Origin: Sanchytrium tribonematis
Lineage: Eukaryota > Sanchytriomycota > Sanchytriomycetes > Sanchytriales > Sanchytriaceae
Direction: 5' to 3'
NCBI GenBank assembly: GCA_018985235.1
Contig: JADGIG010000019.1
Span: 1 to 44,879, forward strand
Length of the DNA stretch: 44,879 nt
Shown here: positions 19,554 through 29,360 of the stretch, in pieces
How the letters are laid out: each line of letters opens with the position of its first letter
Position numbering within the stretch: the stretch's first letter is position 1
Notes under the pieces: generated by a model
Databases searched by the model: none
The model's input: the letters and a program-made list of their open reading frames with translations, nothing else
Told to the model about the DNA's origin: nothing
Made by a program: the position numbers and the translations under genes

Positions 19554-20390
19554 TTATAAAATTATTTCTTTACTACCGATAAGCTCGTTGTTGCATTTTG
19601 CTTTTACATCACTACTCAGCCATTCGCAATTTTTAATTTTGCTAATGGACCACCTTGAGCCTTGAGAAACACTCAACATTCCGCGTATCAACAAAATTAA
19701 AGATTTATCTGTTTTATGAGGTAATATCGGCTTACTGTAACAAATAAGTTGAATCAAATGTCTGTTGCTTTCTCCAAAATAAGGAACTCTTTGACATACC
19801 ATAACATATAACACGCAGCCTAAGGACCAAATATCGACAGGAAAAGAATAACATTCTCTTTGCAGAACTTCCAAGGGACAATATAGTGGTGACCCTGTGT
19901 AAGACTCAAGCCTGTCTTTGTAGCTTATTGCAAATCCAAAATCTATTAACCTCACTTTCATTTGTTGATTAAGACAAATATTTTCAGGTTTTATATCTCG
20001 GTGTATCACTTGATTAGAATGCAAATAGTCTAATGCATGCAAAATTTGAATAAATATAAATTTTGAATTATATTCATAGAATTGATGCTTCTGGCAAAAT
20101 GTTAGTAAATCAAAATTGTCGCAATATTCCATGACAATAATGGCTTTTGTTGAAAAATTAAATATGTTGTAAATCTCAATTATATTTTCATGCTTGAGTT
20201 GATTAAGGAAATATAATTCCCGATTTAGATTAATTTTTCTGCTAAGCTTAGTGCAATTTACTTTGTTGATGCATTTGATTGCTACTTTTTTATGATTTAT
20301 CTTATCCTCGCATAGAGAAACTGTTCCAAAACTACCTTTACCAAGATAATGCACATGTTCGTATTGACTGGGGTATTGGAAAGTGGCCAT
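19554..20390 (-). CDS. Ser/Thr protein kinase, CAMK-like
   Basis: 278 residues, essentially only a kinase domain: GKGSFGTV (Gly loop), AIKCINK (VAIK Lys), VIHRDIKPENICL (catalytic loop), LIDFGFA (DFG), GSPLYCPLEVL (APE replaced by PLE, Glu kept) and DIWSLGCVLYVMV. All catalytic residues are present, so it should be active. The sequence resembles CAMK-group kinases; I cannot name an orthologue. There is no regulatory tail. Start at the ATG 20390, since the upstream extension begins at a non-ATG and would overlap the SIZ leader. Divergent from the SIZ gene with 55 bp between starts. Confidence 0.88.
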   Translation of the reverse strand: MATFQYPSQYEHVHYLGKGSFGTVSLCEDKINHKKVAIKCINKVNCTKLSRKINLNRELYFLNQLKHENIIEIYNIFNFSTKAIIVMEYCDNFDLLTFCQKHQFYEYNSKFIFIQILHALDYLHSNQVIHRDIKPENICLNQQMKVRLIDFGFAISYKDRLESYTGSPLYCPLEVLQRECYSFPVDIWSLGCVLYVMVCQRVPYFGESNRHLIQLICYSKPILPHKTDKSLILLIRGMLSVSQGSRWSISKIKNCEWLSSDVKAKCNNELIGSKEIIL

Positions 20391-20445
20391 AAAACACAAA
20401 ATTGAGAGATTCCATACTTGCTCCTCTGTTACAATAATTTTTAAA

Positions 20446-22074
20446 ATGAGTCGAGACAATGTGGAATATTTGCTGGAGCTTATCAAATATAGGTTGACTG
20501 TTCCGCCTTTAAAAGAAATGCTTAAATACGTCGGACTGGCAAGCTCAGGCAGGAAGGATGATTTGCGTTCACGGCTGTTGGAATTTATTGAAAAAAACGG
20601 ACCAAATTATTTTCTACAAATGGATACTATTCAAACAGAAATTAGAAAAAAAGGAGAGGATGATCAAAGGCAACTACTGTACGAGAGACAACGAGAAGCT
20701 CAAAGAAAAGAACAAGAAAATGAAGCAAGACGGCGAAAACTGTCTATTTTGAACAGCGCTGCAGCTATCAGGAATCTACATGACTATGACTCTCCTAATT
20801 CGACACCATCTCATAGTATTGTGGATTTTTTTGAAAGTAGGCATACTCCTACTAAAACTATTAAGTCTAGACAAGTTATAACTGAGGGCGACTTTCCCTC
20901 GATTTTATGGGGTGGCTTAGAATGCTCTACACTTGATATAAACTGGATGATTTTTCCTTTTTACGAACAATTACGAGTTCTTAAATCATATTGTATCAAA
21001 GGATCATCTCAGAAATGCCACCATACATTTAATTTAACAGCCGGCGAATTTGCAGATATATCTTTAGGGAGGAAGTCTGTAATTTTTTGCATGACAAACT
21101 TATTCGCAGCATTTTTATCAACAAGAAGGGCAAACGGAGTAAAGCCATCTTGTCTTTTAGAATATCCTTTCTCATTTAGTATCAAAGTGAATGGCGAGGA
21201 AATAATATTCAAGGGGCATGGAATCAAAGACAAACCTGGAAGTTGTTCTCCTATCGACATTGGCAAACTTTTGATTAGTGGTGAAAATCACATCATTTTT
21301 CCATTCAATGGATTTTCCAAATTAATTGTGAGCTATCTATTTGCGAAAGTTTTTTCCGTGGACGATCTGGTTGAAAAAGTAAGCACTTTTCCGCCTTTTC
21401 CGATGAACTCCAAAGTTGAATTGATCAAGTCTATTAAAAATGCTATAAATGATGAAGATATTCAATTGGGTGAAAACAATTTTATCTTGAAATTAAATGA
21501 TCCTTTGACGTTGTCCAGGATAGAAAAACCAGTGCTTTCAACTATTTGTAACCACATCCAGCCTTTCGATTGTGAGATTTTTTTCCAATCTCAAAAGAAT
21601 TTTCCATTATTTAAATGCCCAATATGTAGGCGTCAATTAGGGGAGCAAAAGCTAACTCTCAGTAGCTTTGATCTCCCAGATAGTATTCGATTAGAGCTTC
21701 AAAATTTTTCGGTAGGAAAATATTTCCGCACAAACCCCGTCTTCTACCTTAGATGCGATAATTTTACGACTAGCATACTTAAGGTTTGCAGCAATCATAA
21801 AGGAATTGCTTATTCTTATAAAGGGAAAACAATTAATAGCGTCAAATTAAATCCAGACGGTACATGGGAAGTCAATGAAATTGACGAAGATTCAGACTTT
21901 TCTCCCTTAGAGGAATCTTTAAGCGAGGCAGGCGATGATTTGCCGAGCAGCACTCATGACATTCCACTAAGCCAAGTCGAACATGAGGATGAAGATATTG
22001 TTTTAGTTGATGCTGTTTCCACAGAGGAATTATACAGACGTCGACAAGAACAACATATCATAGAAATTTTATAG
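20446..22074 (+). CDS. SIZ1: SIZ/PIAS-type SUMO E3 ligase
   Basis: 542 residues. SAP domain at about 5-45 (LTVPPLKEMLKYVGLASSGRKDDLRSRLLEFI), then a Lys/Glu-rich helix, a PINIT-like region (about 165-320), and an SP-RING (LSRIEKPVLSTICNHIQPFDCEIFF ... LFKCPICRRQL, about 360-410). The Cys-His/Cys-Cys ligands are kept, but the usual QCFD Cys is Pro. The acidic C-terminus has a SUMO-interacting motif, EDIVLVDAV. The protein would direct SUMO onto chromatin and repair proteins in the nucleus. The true start is the ATG at 20446, which opens the SAP domain; an upstream GTG is ignored. It ends 9 bp from the convergent gamma-adaptin stop. Confidence 0.9.
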   Translation: MSRDNVEYLLELIKYRLTVPPLKEMLKYVGLASSGRKDDLRSRLLEFIEKNGPNYFLQMDTIQTEIRKKGEDDQRQLLYERQREAQRKEQENEARRRKLSILNSAAAIRNLHDYDSPNSTPSHSIVDFFESRHTPTKTIKSRQVITEGDFPSILWGGLECSTLDINWMIFPFYEQLRVLKSYCIKGSSQKCHHTFNLTAGEFADISLGRKSVIFCMTNLFAAFLSTRRANGVKPSCLLEYPFSFSIKVNGEEIIFKGHGIKDKPGSCSPIDIGKLLISGENHIIFPFNGFSKLIVSYLFAKVFSVDDLVEKVSTFPPFPMNSKVELIKSIKNAINDEDIQLGENNFILKLNDPLTLSRIEKPVLSTICNHIQPFDCEIFFQSQKNFPLFKCPICRRQLGEQKLTLSSFDLPDSIRLELQNFSVGKYFRTNPVFYLRCDNFTTSILKVCSNHKGIAYSYKGKTINSVKLNPDGTWEVNEIDEDSDFSPLEESLSEAGDDLPSSTHDIPLSQVEHEDEDIVLVDAVSTEELYRRRQEQHIIEIL

Positions 22075-22083
22075 ATTTATTGA

Positions 22084-24592
22084 TTAAATCAAATCGGAAA
22101 CTTGAAATACTTCGTCGATGAGGCTACCATTGTCATTACTTTTGTAGTTCAATTTCAATCTCAATTTAATTGGAGCCTATATTATTTTAAATTACATTTG
22201 AGGGGTTTTGAACAGTAAATTCTTGAACAGCTTCTGCATTTACGGAAATATCTGACTTTGAAAGCGGCTGAATTGCCAGCTTTTGAGTTTTTGGTACAGC
22301 AATTAAAAGATTCACCTGAGACACACCGGAAAAAACAGTGTCGTTGATAATTTTGGCTCTAAATTGTACTTCTTCCAACCTTTCCTTTGGAGAATGCAGC
22401 TGAAGTAGAACACGTACGCCACCCTTATTATATACTTCCTTCGCTGGTTGTTCGGTTTTAGCCGGGGTCTTGACAGGGGCTGGGCTAGATCCAAATAATT
22501 CACTCATAAGATCGTTGACCTGTTGTTGCTTGGCATCAGTAACTGCTGTTTTTGCAGGGCTACTGGCACCTAATACATCAAGCAATTGGTTGACATTTGG
22601 ATCTACTTCAGGAGATAATTCATCCGGTGTTCCTTGATCATTTGTGGGTTCAGGCAACTTGTACTCCAAGGCTGGAATTGCAGCCAGCACTTCTCCCAAT
22701 TGAGAGGGATTTAAAACTTCTAAAAATTTCTTATATTCCATGGCACGCTGTTGGCAGTCAGTATTCATGTCGCGTTCATATTTTGTAAAAATGTTCTTGA
22801 TATCGTCAATAAGTTTTGGAAATTTCTGACAAACCTTAAATAAGGCTGTAAAAGCTAACAACTTTGTTTGTCCCGCAACTTCTTTCTTATTATATGTCTC
22901 ATCAACACCAGCAGCAGTAATAGCATCGTAAAACGGTTCGACAGATCCGCCTAGACGTCCTTCGGGTTTACAATTTAAATCTTGTTGTTTTAGTATTGAT
23001 TCCAATTGATTAATAATATCTTTTGGAAGTAATTGGGGTTGACCCAGGGTATCTAATTGTGGCTCGAGCAATTTTTGAGCATATTCGCCCAAGCACCATG
23101 CAGTTACTTGCGAAATGGCCGTGTTATTGATATTCGACTTCAAGCTTTCATACAAAGTCCTGGTTGAAAACCCTTGTAAGTCAGGTATATTTGATATCAA
23201 CTTGATAAATAATGACATATGCTCTTCTTTAACATGTTGATTTGCGAGTCTTAAAACCTCTACTAAAGTTTCAATATGCCATTTTCTATTTGGAGCAAAT
23301 TTTTCGGTGACCTGAAAACATCTAGTAACAATATAACTTTTAAATTCTGAATCCGAGATTTCCAGGAATGTCACCAGTTCCTTCATCATTGCTCTAATAT
23401 TAGTAGCATTGATCAACGTAAAAGACAAGTCCAGAGCGCGTCGTCGAATGCTAGTGTCTGGATCTTTTAAACATTCGACAATAATTGTTCGGTGTCGTTG
23501 AACAGCCTTCATGTCTTGCTCCACACATCTTGACAAAGTTTGCAATGCCACGTACTTCATATTATTGTCTTTGTTACTCAAAAATTTTCCAAGTATATTA
23601 ATTCCTAATACTCTCAAAGATTGGTCGCTTTTAATTTCTAAAATAGTTCTTGCAGTTTCGTACAAGATAGCACTACCCACATTTCTAGAAGCATCTGTTT
23701 TGGTCGCAACTTGGGCTAATATGTCATGAATTTGATCAGAAATTTCTTTTGAATCCTTACCAATAATTCGAAAAAACATCAATATTTTACATTGCAAAAA
23801 CGGGTCAGTAATTCCAGTCACGTCATGCTCCGGAGAGTATCCCGCAGTGATCAAATTTCTCATAAGCCTCAACATGCTTTGTACTTGTTGAGCGGCTTCT
23901 GGAACATGAAGGCTCGGATTTATTTGACAAACCTCAATTAAAACAGACAACGATGTAATAACGACTCCATGATTTTTGTCATTAATTAAATTCAAACATT
24001 TGGCAGCATATCTTTCTGACATTTCAGGCAATTTCTTTAAAACTCTAACAGCACATAGAGCCGCCTTTTTTCTTATATAACTGGACGAGCTTCCTAATAA
24101 TTTCTCAACTTCGGAGCTAAGATCTCTTAACATTTCCTCACTTCCAATATTACCTAATGTTGATAAAGCCAATCCACTGATAAATAAATTTTGATGATTC
24201 AAATCGTTTTTGAGGCAATTGGTGACCAACGTCAAGACTTCCTGATTTTCATCTAATAGCAACATAACACCAAGGTAGCCCAATCGTTTGTCAGAGAACC
24301 GTGGTGAAGCAACTAATTTGACACACTCCATTTGCCCAAAATGAGCAGAATATCCTAACATATGAATATATAACAATTTTTGAATGTTCATGGCTCTCAA
24401 ATCAGCACCTAACATTTGTGCTGCTTGTGCCGTTATCCCAGATACCCCGGATGCGGATCCAGTACCTTCTTTAATAAAGGTTCTAATTGAGGCTGACTCT
24501 TTTGCAATAATTGCGCGTTCTTCAGCTAATGTTTTAGCATTTCGGACTTGTCTAATTAAAGATTTTAAACTAGTAGGAACAAATGATGACAT
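22084..24592 (-). CDS. APL4: AP-1 complex gamma-adaptin (one 19-nt intron)
   Basis: Large subunit of the AP-1 clathrin adaptor for TGN-endosome sorting. Exons 24592-22196 and 22176-22084 give 829 residues, as in yeast (832) and human (822). The N-terminal trunk begins LIRQVRNAKTLAEERAII and LGYLGVMLLLDE; a hinge with Pro/Ala-rich sequence follows, then the gamma-ear from about residue 715 (GGVRVLLQLHSP). The unspliced frame stops inside the ear (QNPSNVI). Removing 22177-22195 continues it as NAPIKLRLKLNYKS and ends at TAA, matching the last ear strands. AATAAA follows the stop immediately. With VPS45 and KEX2 this is part of a TGN/endosome set on the same strand. Confidence 0.95.
22177..22195 (-). 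other. 19-nt intron in gamma-adaptin, near the 3' end
   Basis: Minus strand GTAATTTAAAATAATATAG, phase 0, leaving a last exon of 93 nt that encodes the end of the gamma-ear. Confidence 0.93.
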
Positions 24593-24666
24593 AAACTACT
24601 TTTTCTAAATTCTTGTTTCGAGTCGTCCCCGAGTTTAAGAACGAGAATATTTGACCTGTTTTGAAC

Positions 24667-26152
24667 CTAATTTTTTATTAAGGATTCTATAAATTCTTCA
24701 GAACGTAAAACGCAATTTCCGCCTATTAATACTGATGGTCCCTTTTCTTTCTTGAGTTTATCGTTAAGTAAGTGTATTGCTCTTATTTCGTCATATGTAA
24801 TTCCACCTATGATGTTGACTATTATATTTTGAGGCCTATATTATGATTAATTACCGTATGACACCAGGTAAATTTTGCTGACCAGGCTGCTGATAAGGAT
24901 ATTGTGACTCCATTAGTCTACCTTTTATTAAATCATTGATCAATTTGATTACTAGAGGCTCGTGTTGAGTAAAAACATTATCTATTCCTTTCAGTCCTTT
25001 CATCATTTGCTGACCTTTTTTGAACAAGGCTTGAGTCATATTCATTGGAGTTTTATTCGTACTCATTAGGTGCACTAAAGACATGTATTTTTCCAATCCT
25101 AGTTGCCGCAGGCTGCTTGTAAATTCCTGAACATATGTGTTATACCGAACCGAGTAAAGTAAAATTAGTCTCACTTTGTCAATGTTGTTGATAGAACTTG
25201 AAAGCAATTTCCTTATTTGTTCGGCACACCATTCTTCGTTATCTTCACACGCCAATGATTGTTCAATTTCTCCAATCGTCATGAGTTGATTTTTATTTAC
25301 GATTTCTGATAAAATAGTCATAACATTCACATGAGTTTCTACATTAGCTTGTAAATCTTTTAATTCGGGATATTTGTTTATAAACTGTTTAATGTCTTGT
25401 AAAGTATTTAGATTTCCTAGTGAAGCATATTGATTTTGATATTTTGCTACCAATTCCTTAATTTTGACACCAATGTCGCCAAAAGATGCGAATTTGTTCT
25501 GGTTATAAAAATTGTCATTAGTGAAAGAAACCAAAGGCTGATTGATTTTATAATTTTCAATTCCAATTAGATCATGAATCATGGCTTGATAATACCAAGA
25601 GTGGAGTAATGGCGTCAAATAGTCAAAAGATCTATTCAAATTAAGTATCACACATGGTTGACCTGAACAAGAAGGTAATTGCAAGTTTAATCCTCTTAAT
25701 GCTGGGCTCCACTGAAACGCTTGCAATAATGACCCCACTGATGATGCTAGTGCATTTTTAGGCTGATTAAAAGCATATTCATCTAATGCAATTACATCCA
25801 TATAAAATTCTAAGACTTGGGTAATGCGCTCATGGATATCTGCTTGGGCAATTTGTTCTATCCATTGTGAAGTTGTTTCTGAGACTAAACACAAAATATA
25901 TTGAGAGTAGTGAGGGTTTTGGAGCTCTGTAATTATATCTTGTAAGCTTGAAGGATGTATCATAACAATGGCTGTCCAACTCAAGTGTGTTTGAGCTGGT
26001 AATTTTCCAATATGAAATACATTATGTTGCAGAAAGTAACTCATTGGAACGAAACTAAGTATGTTTAAGCAATAATCATCAAGTAATAATACCTTGTAAC
26101 CGTCGTTGCTCAAAACGCCTTTTAAATAATTCTGAAGTAAATTGAAAATCAT
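24667..26152 (-). CDS. VPS45: VPS45 Sec1/Munc18 protein (one 19-nt intron)
   Basis: SM protein that chaperones the Tlg2-type syntaxin in TGN/endosome fusion. Exons 26152-24855 and 24835-24667 give 488 residues, against about 575 in yeast and human. Key blocks: LDEYAFNQPKNALASSVGSLLQ, LNRSFDYLTPLLHSWYYQAMIHDLIGI (DR..D..TPLL), GLKGIDNVFTQHEPLV and IKGRLMESQYPY. Unspliced, the frame ends at NLPGVIR. Removing 24836-24854 gives RPQNIIVNIIGGITYDEIRAIHLLN and a closing SEEFIESLIKN, the canonical VPS45 end. About 85 residues are missing compared with the family, mainly mid-protein loops. Confidence 0.94.
24836..24854 (-). other. 19-nt intron in VPS45
   Basis: Minus strand GTAATTAATCATAATATAG, phase 2, the only phase-2 case. 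Excision restores the conserved RPQ-IIV/GG-TY block. Confidence 0.95.
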
Positions 26153-26191
26153 TAAATTTATGTTTCAAAATTTTAATTTATACCAAGTTTA

Positions 26192-27487
26192 TTAAGAATA
26201 AGCAGTTTCTGGGTATTTGTCTGCATAAATCGACTCAGTAATATAAGTGACCTTGACTACCTTACCATCAAAAAATCTTCCATTTATCTTCTTATATGCA
26301 TCTATAGCCTGGGATACAACTTCAAATTTAGCGAATACCAATTCGTCTGATAGATTTAAGTTATAGTGGAGTAATTTGCCACTCAACTCTAACTCTAATT
26401 TAACGTCCTCCGAAATTTCTGACAATTCCTGCGCAGGCAAATCTTTATTAAACATATTGGACAAAGTCAAACACCTTGATTCGGTTCCATTGCTAATTTT
26501 AGATGCAAGCATCTGCATCACACGATTACTGGCATCCTTCTTAGAGTACCTGATAGGCTTTGCTTTGTTTGGTTGGACTTCCATCTTTTCAGAGGATACC
26601 TTCATCGGCATTCCCATAAATTCGAAGTTATTCATCTCATTTATAGCTTTTTTTGCATCTTGTTTATTTTCAAAAGTAATAAATGCAGTGCCATTTGATT
26701 GACCATTTTGATCTTTGCTCATGTAGACGCTCTTTATCGGTCCGAATTCGCCAAATAAGTCTTGGAGATCAGATTCATTAACTGAGGTATGTAATTGCGA
26801 CACCATTGCCTGTCCCAAAACATCAACATATTCATCTTTCCCCCCGTCTTCATCCACGGGCTCTACCGTCAAAGGACCATGTTGAAAAATACTTCCATCC
26901 ATTTCCAGAGCTTTGGGAATAGAATCACCATGTAAAAACTCTACGTAAGCAATTCCTTTTGACCTATTGCTGCTTTTGTCATAAACGATCTTAACTTCCC
27001 TAACTTTTCCGACACGGTTAAAATAACGAGAAATATCAAACTCATTTGCTCGAGTATTAATTTGACTCACTAGCACGGTTTTGAGTCGCCTATCACCTTG
27101 CATAAATGCTGTACCATTTGATGGAACCGCATCACTCATACTCTCTCTATGACTTTGATTATAATTATCCCTCTTCAAGTATCTGTCTCTACTGCCATCG
27201 CTTTCACGCCTTTCGAAGTCTCTGGATCTTCCTTGACTATAACTGTCTCTTCTATCATCACTACTGTAGCCTCTAGGACCCCCACGGGCAGCAAACCTTT
27301 CATTATACCTATCATTTAGTTTAGGTTTATCAATCGTTGTATTTGTTGCTTTGGGCTCAGAAATCGGTTTGGTCGTTTCCGCTGCACTTGGAGAGTTTTT
27401 AGACTCGGCATTATCGTTGGTGGCCACTTTGCGTTGCTGATTTTGAATTTTTTTTAATTTTTCGCGAAGTGCAAGTGATGATTTCAT
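26192..27487 (-). CDS. RBM39/Rsd1-like splicing factor with three RRMs
   Basis: 431 residues. A Ser/Arg/Asp-rich N-terminus (about 70-125, RDSYSQGRSRDFERRESDGS) precedes RRM1 (TVLVSQINTRANEFDISRYF ... SKGIAYVEF), RRM2 (AMVSQLHTSVNESDLQDLFGEFG ... GTAFITFE) and a C-terminal UHM-like RRM3 (LTLSNMFNK ... DELVFAKFEVVSQAIDAYKKINGRFFDGKVVKVTYI). This order matches RBM39/CAPER and fission yeast Rsd1, which bind U2AF and SF3b at 3' splice sites. A general PABP-like protein is less likely because of the UHM-type last domain. AATAAA overlaps the TAA stop. Of interest given the 19-nt introns around it. Confidence 0.82.
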   Translation of the reverse strand: MKSSLALREKLKKIQNQQRKVATNDNAESKNSPSAAETTKPISEPKATNTTIDKPKLNDRYNERFAARGGPRGYSSDDRRDSYSQGRSRDFERRESDGSRDRYLKRDNYNQSHRESMSDAVPSNGTAFMQGDRRLKTVLVSQINTRANEFDISRYFNRVGKVREVKIVYDKSSNRSKGIAYVEFLHGDSIPKALEMDGSIFQHGPLTVEPVDEDGGKDEYVDVLGQAMVSQLHTSVNESDLQDLFGEFGPIKSVYMSKDQNGQSNGTAFITFENKQDAKKAINEMNNFEFMGMPMKVSSEKMEVQPNKAKPIRYSKKDASNRVMQMLASKISNGTESRCLTLSNMFNKDLPAQELSEISEDVKLELELSGKLLHYNLNLSDELVFAKFEVVSQAIDAYKKINGRFFDGKVVKVTYITESIYADKYPETAYS

Positions 27488-27532
27488 GTTTCAACTCCAT
27501 TGTGAATAGGCTATTAAAATTTATTTTCAATC

Positions 27533-28561
27533 TCAATTCGTATCATAAATGAACCAGTTTGTGAGCGTGCCCAGATATATTTTGTCATTGACGACTTTCA
27601 ACTTGGTTAATTTCCAGTCAGGAAGCCTCAAGTAATCTTGTTCCCAAACCTCTTCATTCTTTTTTAAGTGAAATACTTTATCCGAACCATCGACATAAAA
27701 AAAGTCCCCATTATGATAGCAAATATCTTTAACTGGTTGTTTAATCTGCATTTCAGTGCAAGACAAGCTGATAAGATCAAATATCACTATCAAATTATCG
27801 AAACATTGAGCAATGACCTGATCCGTGTACAAGGGTTTACAAGAGTCAGCTTTGACAAATTTAAACGGCAATTCGACTTCACACATCGAAACGATATTTA
27901 TAGCCAAAAGCTCATTGGTATAAAATACCAAAATATGATTTTGAATAATGGAATGATGCTGAATTGGACAGTCCAGTGTTTTTGCTATTTGTATAAAATT
28001 CATAATGTCAACAATAAATATGGCATCATATGTGTATGTCACTAATAACGGATGGGTAGTGTTTAACAAACAGATATTTAACAAAAATGAAGGAATTCCT
28101 GGCTGGGTATCTTGAAGTAAATTAATAGCAAGGGTATTTAAATTTTCCAAGCTATACCATTTTATAGCTCCTTTGTTCAAAATGCAAAGAAATTTAGAAT
28201 TTATACTGTAACGCTGATACGGTATCACTTCAAAGTCAGATTGACCCAAAAATTTGTAGTATATCAATTTCAAAGTTTCATCAACACCAATAAATAAACT
28301 CAAATTCACAACGACTTTGTCAAATGGTCTGTTTGACTTAATGACTATGTCGCTCTTATCAAACACGTACACATTTTGAGAACAATAAATTTGCAAAAAA
28401 TTTCCTTCTGTTTTCATTTTCTGTATATTTGATTCTAGATTGACACATTTTATTTCCTTGGCGCTTTCAGATAACCAGAAAACACTTTTCTTTTGAAAGG
28501 TGAGTAAACCATTGTCGTATAAAAGAGGGAATCTAGACTTAAAATTTTTCGAATAAACCAT
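27533..28561 (-). CDS. Unrecognised beta-propeller-like protein
   Basis: 342 residues, start at ATG 28561 (the frame extends only to a TTG). The sequence is a run of short beta strands with repeated hydrophobic-aromatic spacing (VFWLSESAKEIKCVNL; GAIKWYSLENLN; VIFDLISLSCTEMQIKQPVKDICYHNGDFFYVDG; NDKIYLGTLTNWFIYD), as in degenerate WD40 propellers. No canonical GH-WD repeats; no membrane segment. It could be a divergent UTP/snoRNP, vesicle-tether or elongator-type propeller; I cannot choose. The divergent neighbour starts only 18 bp away. AATAAA lies about 9 bp past the stop. Confidence 0.6.
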   Translation of the reverse strand: MVYSKNFKSRFPLLYDNGLLTFQKKSVFWLSESAKEIKCVNLESNIQKMKTEGNFLQIYCSQNVYVFDKSDIVIKSNRPFDKVVVNLSLFIGVDETLKLIYYKFLGQSDFEVIPYQRYSINSKFLCILNKGAIKWYSLENLNTLAINLLQDTQPGIPSFLLNICLLNTTHPLLVTYTYDAIFIVDIMNFIQIAKTLDCPIQHHSIIQNHILVFYTNELLAINIVSMCEVELPFKFVKADSCKPLYTDQVIAQCFDNLIVIFDLISLSCTEMQIKQPVKDICYHNGDFFYVDGSDKVFHLKKNEEVWEQDYLRLPDWKLTKLKVVNDKIYLGTLTNWFIYDTN

Positions 28562-28579
28562 GTTTTTCAAAACACTCGG

Positions 28580-29329
28580 ATGAAAACAATCACATTGACT
28601 AAATTAAAATTGCCTGATGGTGAGAAATTAAAAAATTATCGGCGAATCGAATCTGAATTAAAAATTATCGAAGAAGAGCATAAAAAAATCAAATCCGAGA
28701 AAGACGCAATCAATTTTGCATTGTGGATGAATCAATTCACAAAGTTTGTCAAAAACGAGCCTTATACACCCTTTGAATTTCCTATTGATACCATCACTGT
28801 CAGTACCCATAGAAAATTTCCTTGTTTCTTGTTTACAGAAATCAATCGTTACCCTTTTCCTTTCAAAATCAATTGTTTAAGATTTCCATTAAGGTCAAAG
28901 GATTATTTCAGACTTGTCAGTGAAAAGCCTTATGGATTCCAGGAATTCAGACACGCAACCTTGTCTGATTTAGGCGTGAAAGATAAGGAGAATGCCAGCT
29001 ATTTTCCATTTTTAATTTTGCCAATTCCAGGCGAAGAAAAAGATTTAAAAAAAATATCAAGATCTTTAATTCGAAGATCGAGATCAAGAGAAGCTAGGTT
29101 TCAAGGCAATTCTGTCGTGGATACATCCAATGGTGATCGTCTGAATTGCAGACTAGTTTATTATAAGGATGTGGAGCCAGAATTTATTCTTCCAGTAATC
29201 GGAGACAGATCGTATAGACACGCGATGGTCGGATTTGTCGAATACGATACCACGAAGTATGATCCGAAGCTTTTTTTAAATCCATTTGGAGACGAGCTGC
29301 AGCAAAGGTATATCAGATATATAAAATAA
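28580..29329 (+). CDS. Unrecognised 249-aa protein
   Basis: Single frame from ATG at 28580. Helical N-terminus (about 10-45, Lys/Glu-rich), followed by a folded-looking region with many Pro, Phe and Tyr (NRYPFPFKINCLRFPLRSKDYF), an Arg/Ser-rich patch (RRSRSREARF, about residue 165) and a C-terminal part (RHAMVGFVEYD...). No leader or membrane span. The basic SR-like patch could mean nucleic-acid contact, but no family is recognised. Its stop is part of an AATAAATTTATT palindrome shared with convergent KEX2. Confidence 0.6.
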   Translation: MKTITLTKLKLPDGEKLKNYRRIESELKIIEEEHKKIKSEKDAINFALWMNQFTKFVKNEPYTPFEFPIDTITVSTHRKFPCFLFTEINRYPFPFKINCLRFPLRSKDYFRLVSEKPYGFQEFRHATLSDLGVKDKENASYFPFLILPIPGEEKDLKKISRSLIRRSRSREARFQGNSVVDTSNGDRLNCRLVYYKDVEPEFILPVIGDRSYRHAMVGFVEYDTTKYDPKLFLNPFGDELQQRYIRYIK

Positions 29330-29336
29330 ATTTATT
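29325..29336. terminator. Second AATAAATTTATT bidirectional polyadenylation palindrome
   Basis: Same 12-bp palindrome as at 15963, again built on the TAA stop of the plus-strand gene (29327-29329) and lying just beyond the convergent KEX2 stop. Confidence 0.5.
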
Positions 29337-29360
29337 AGATTATTACATTGTATAATTAGT

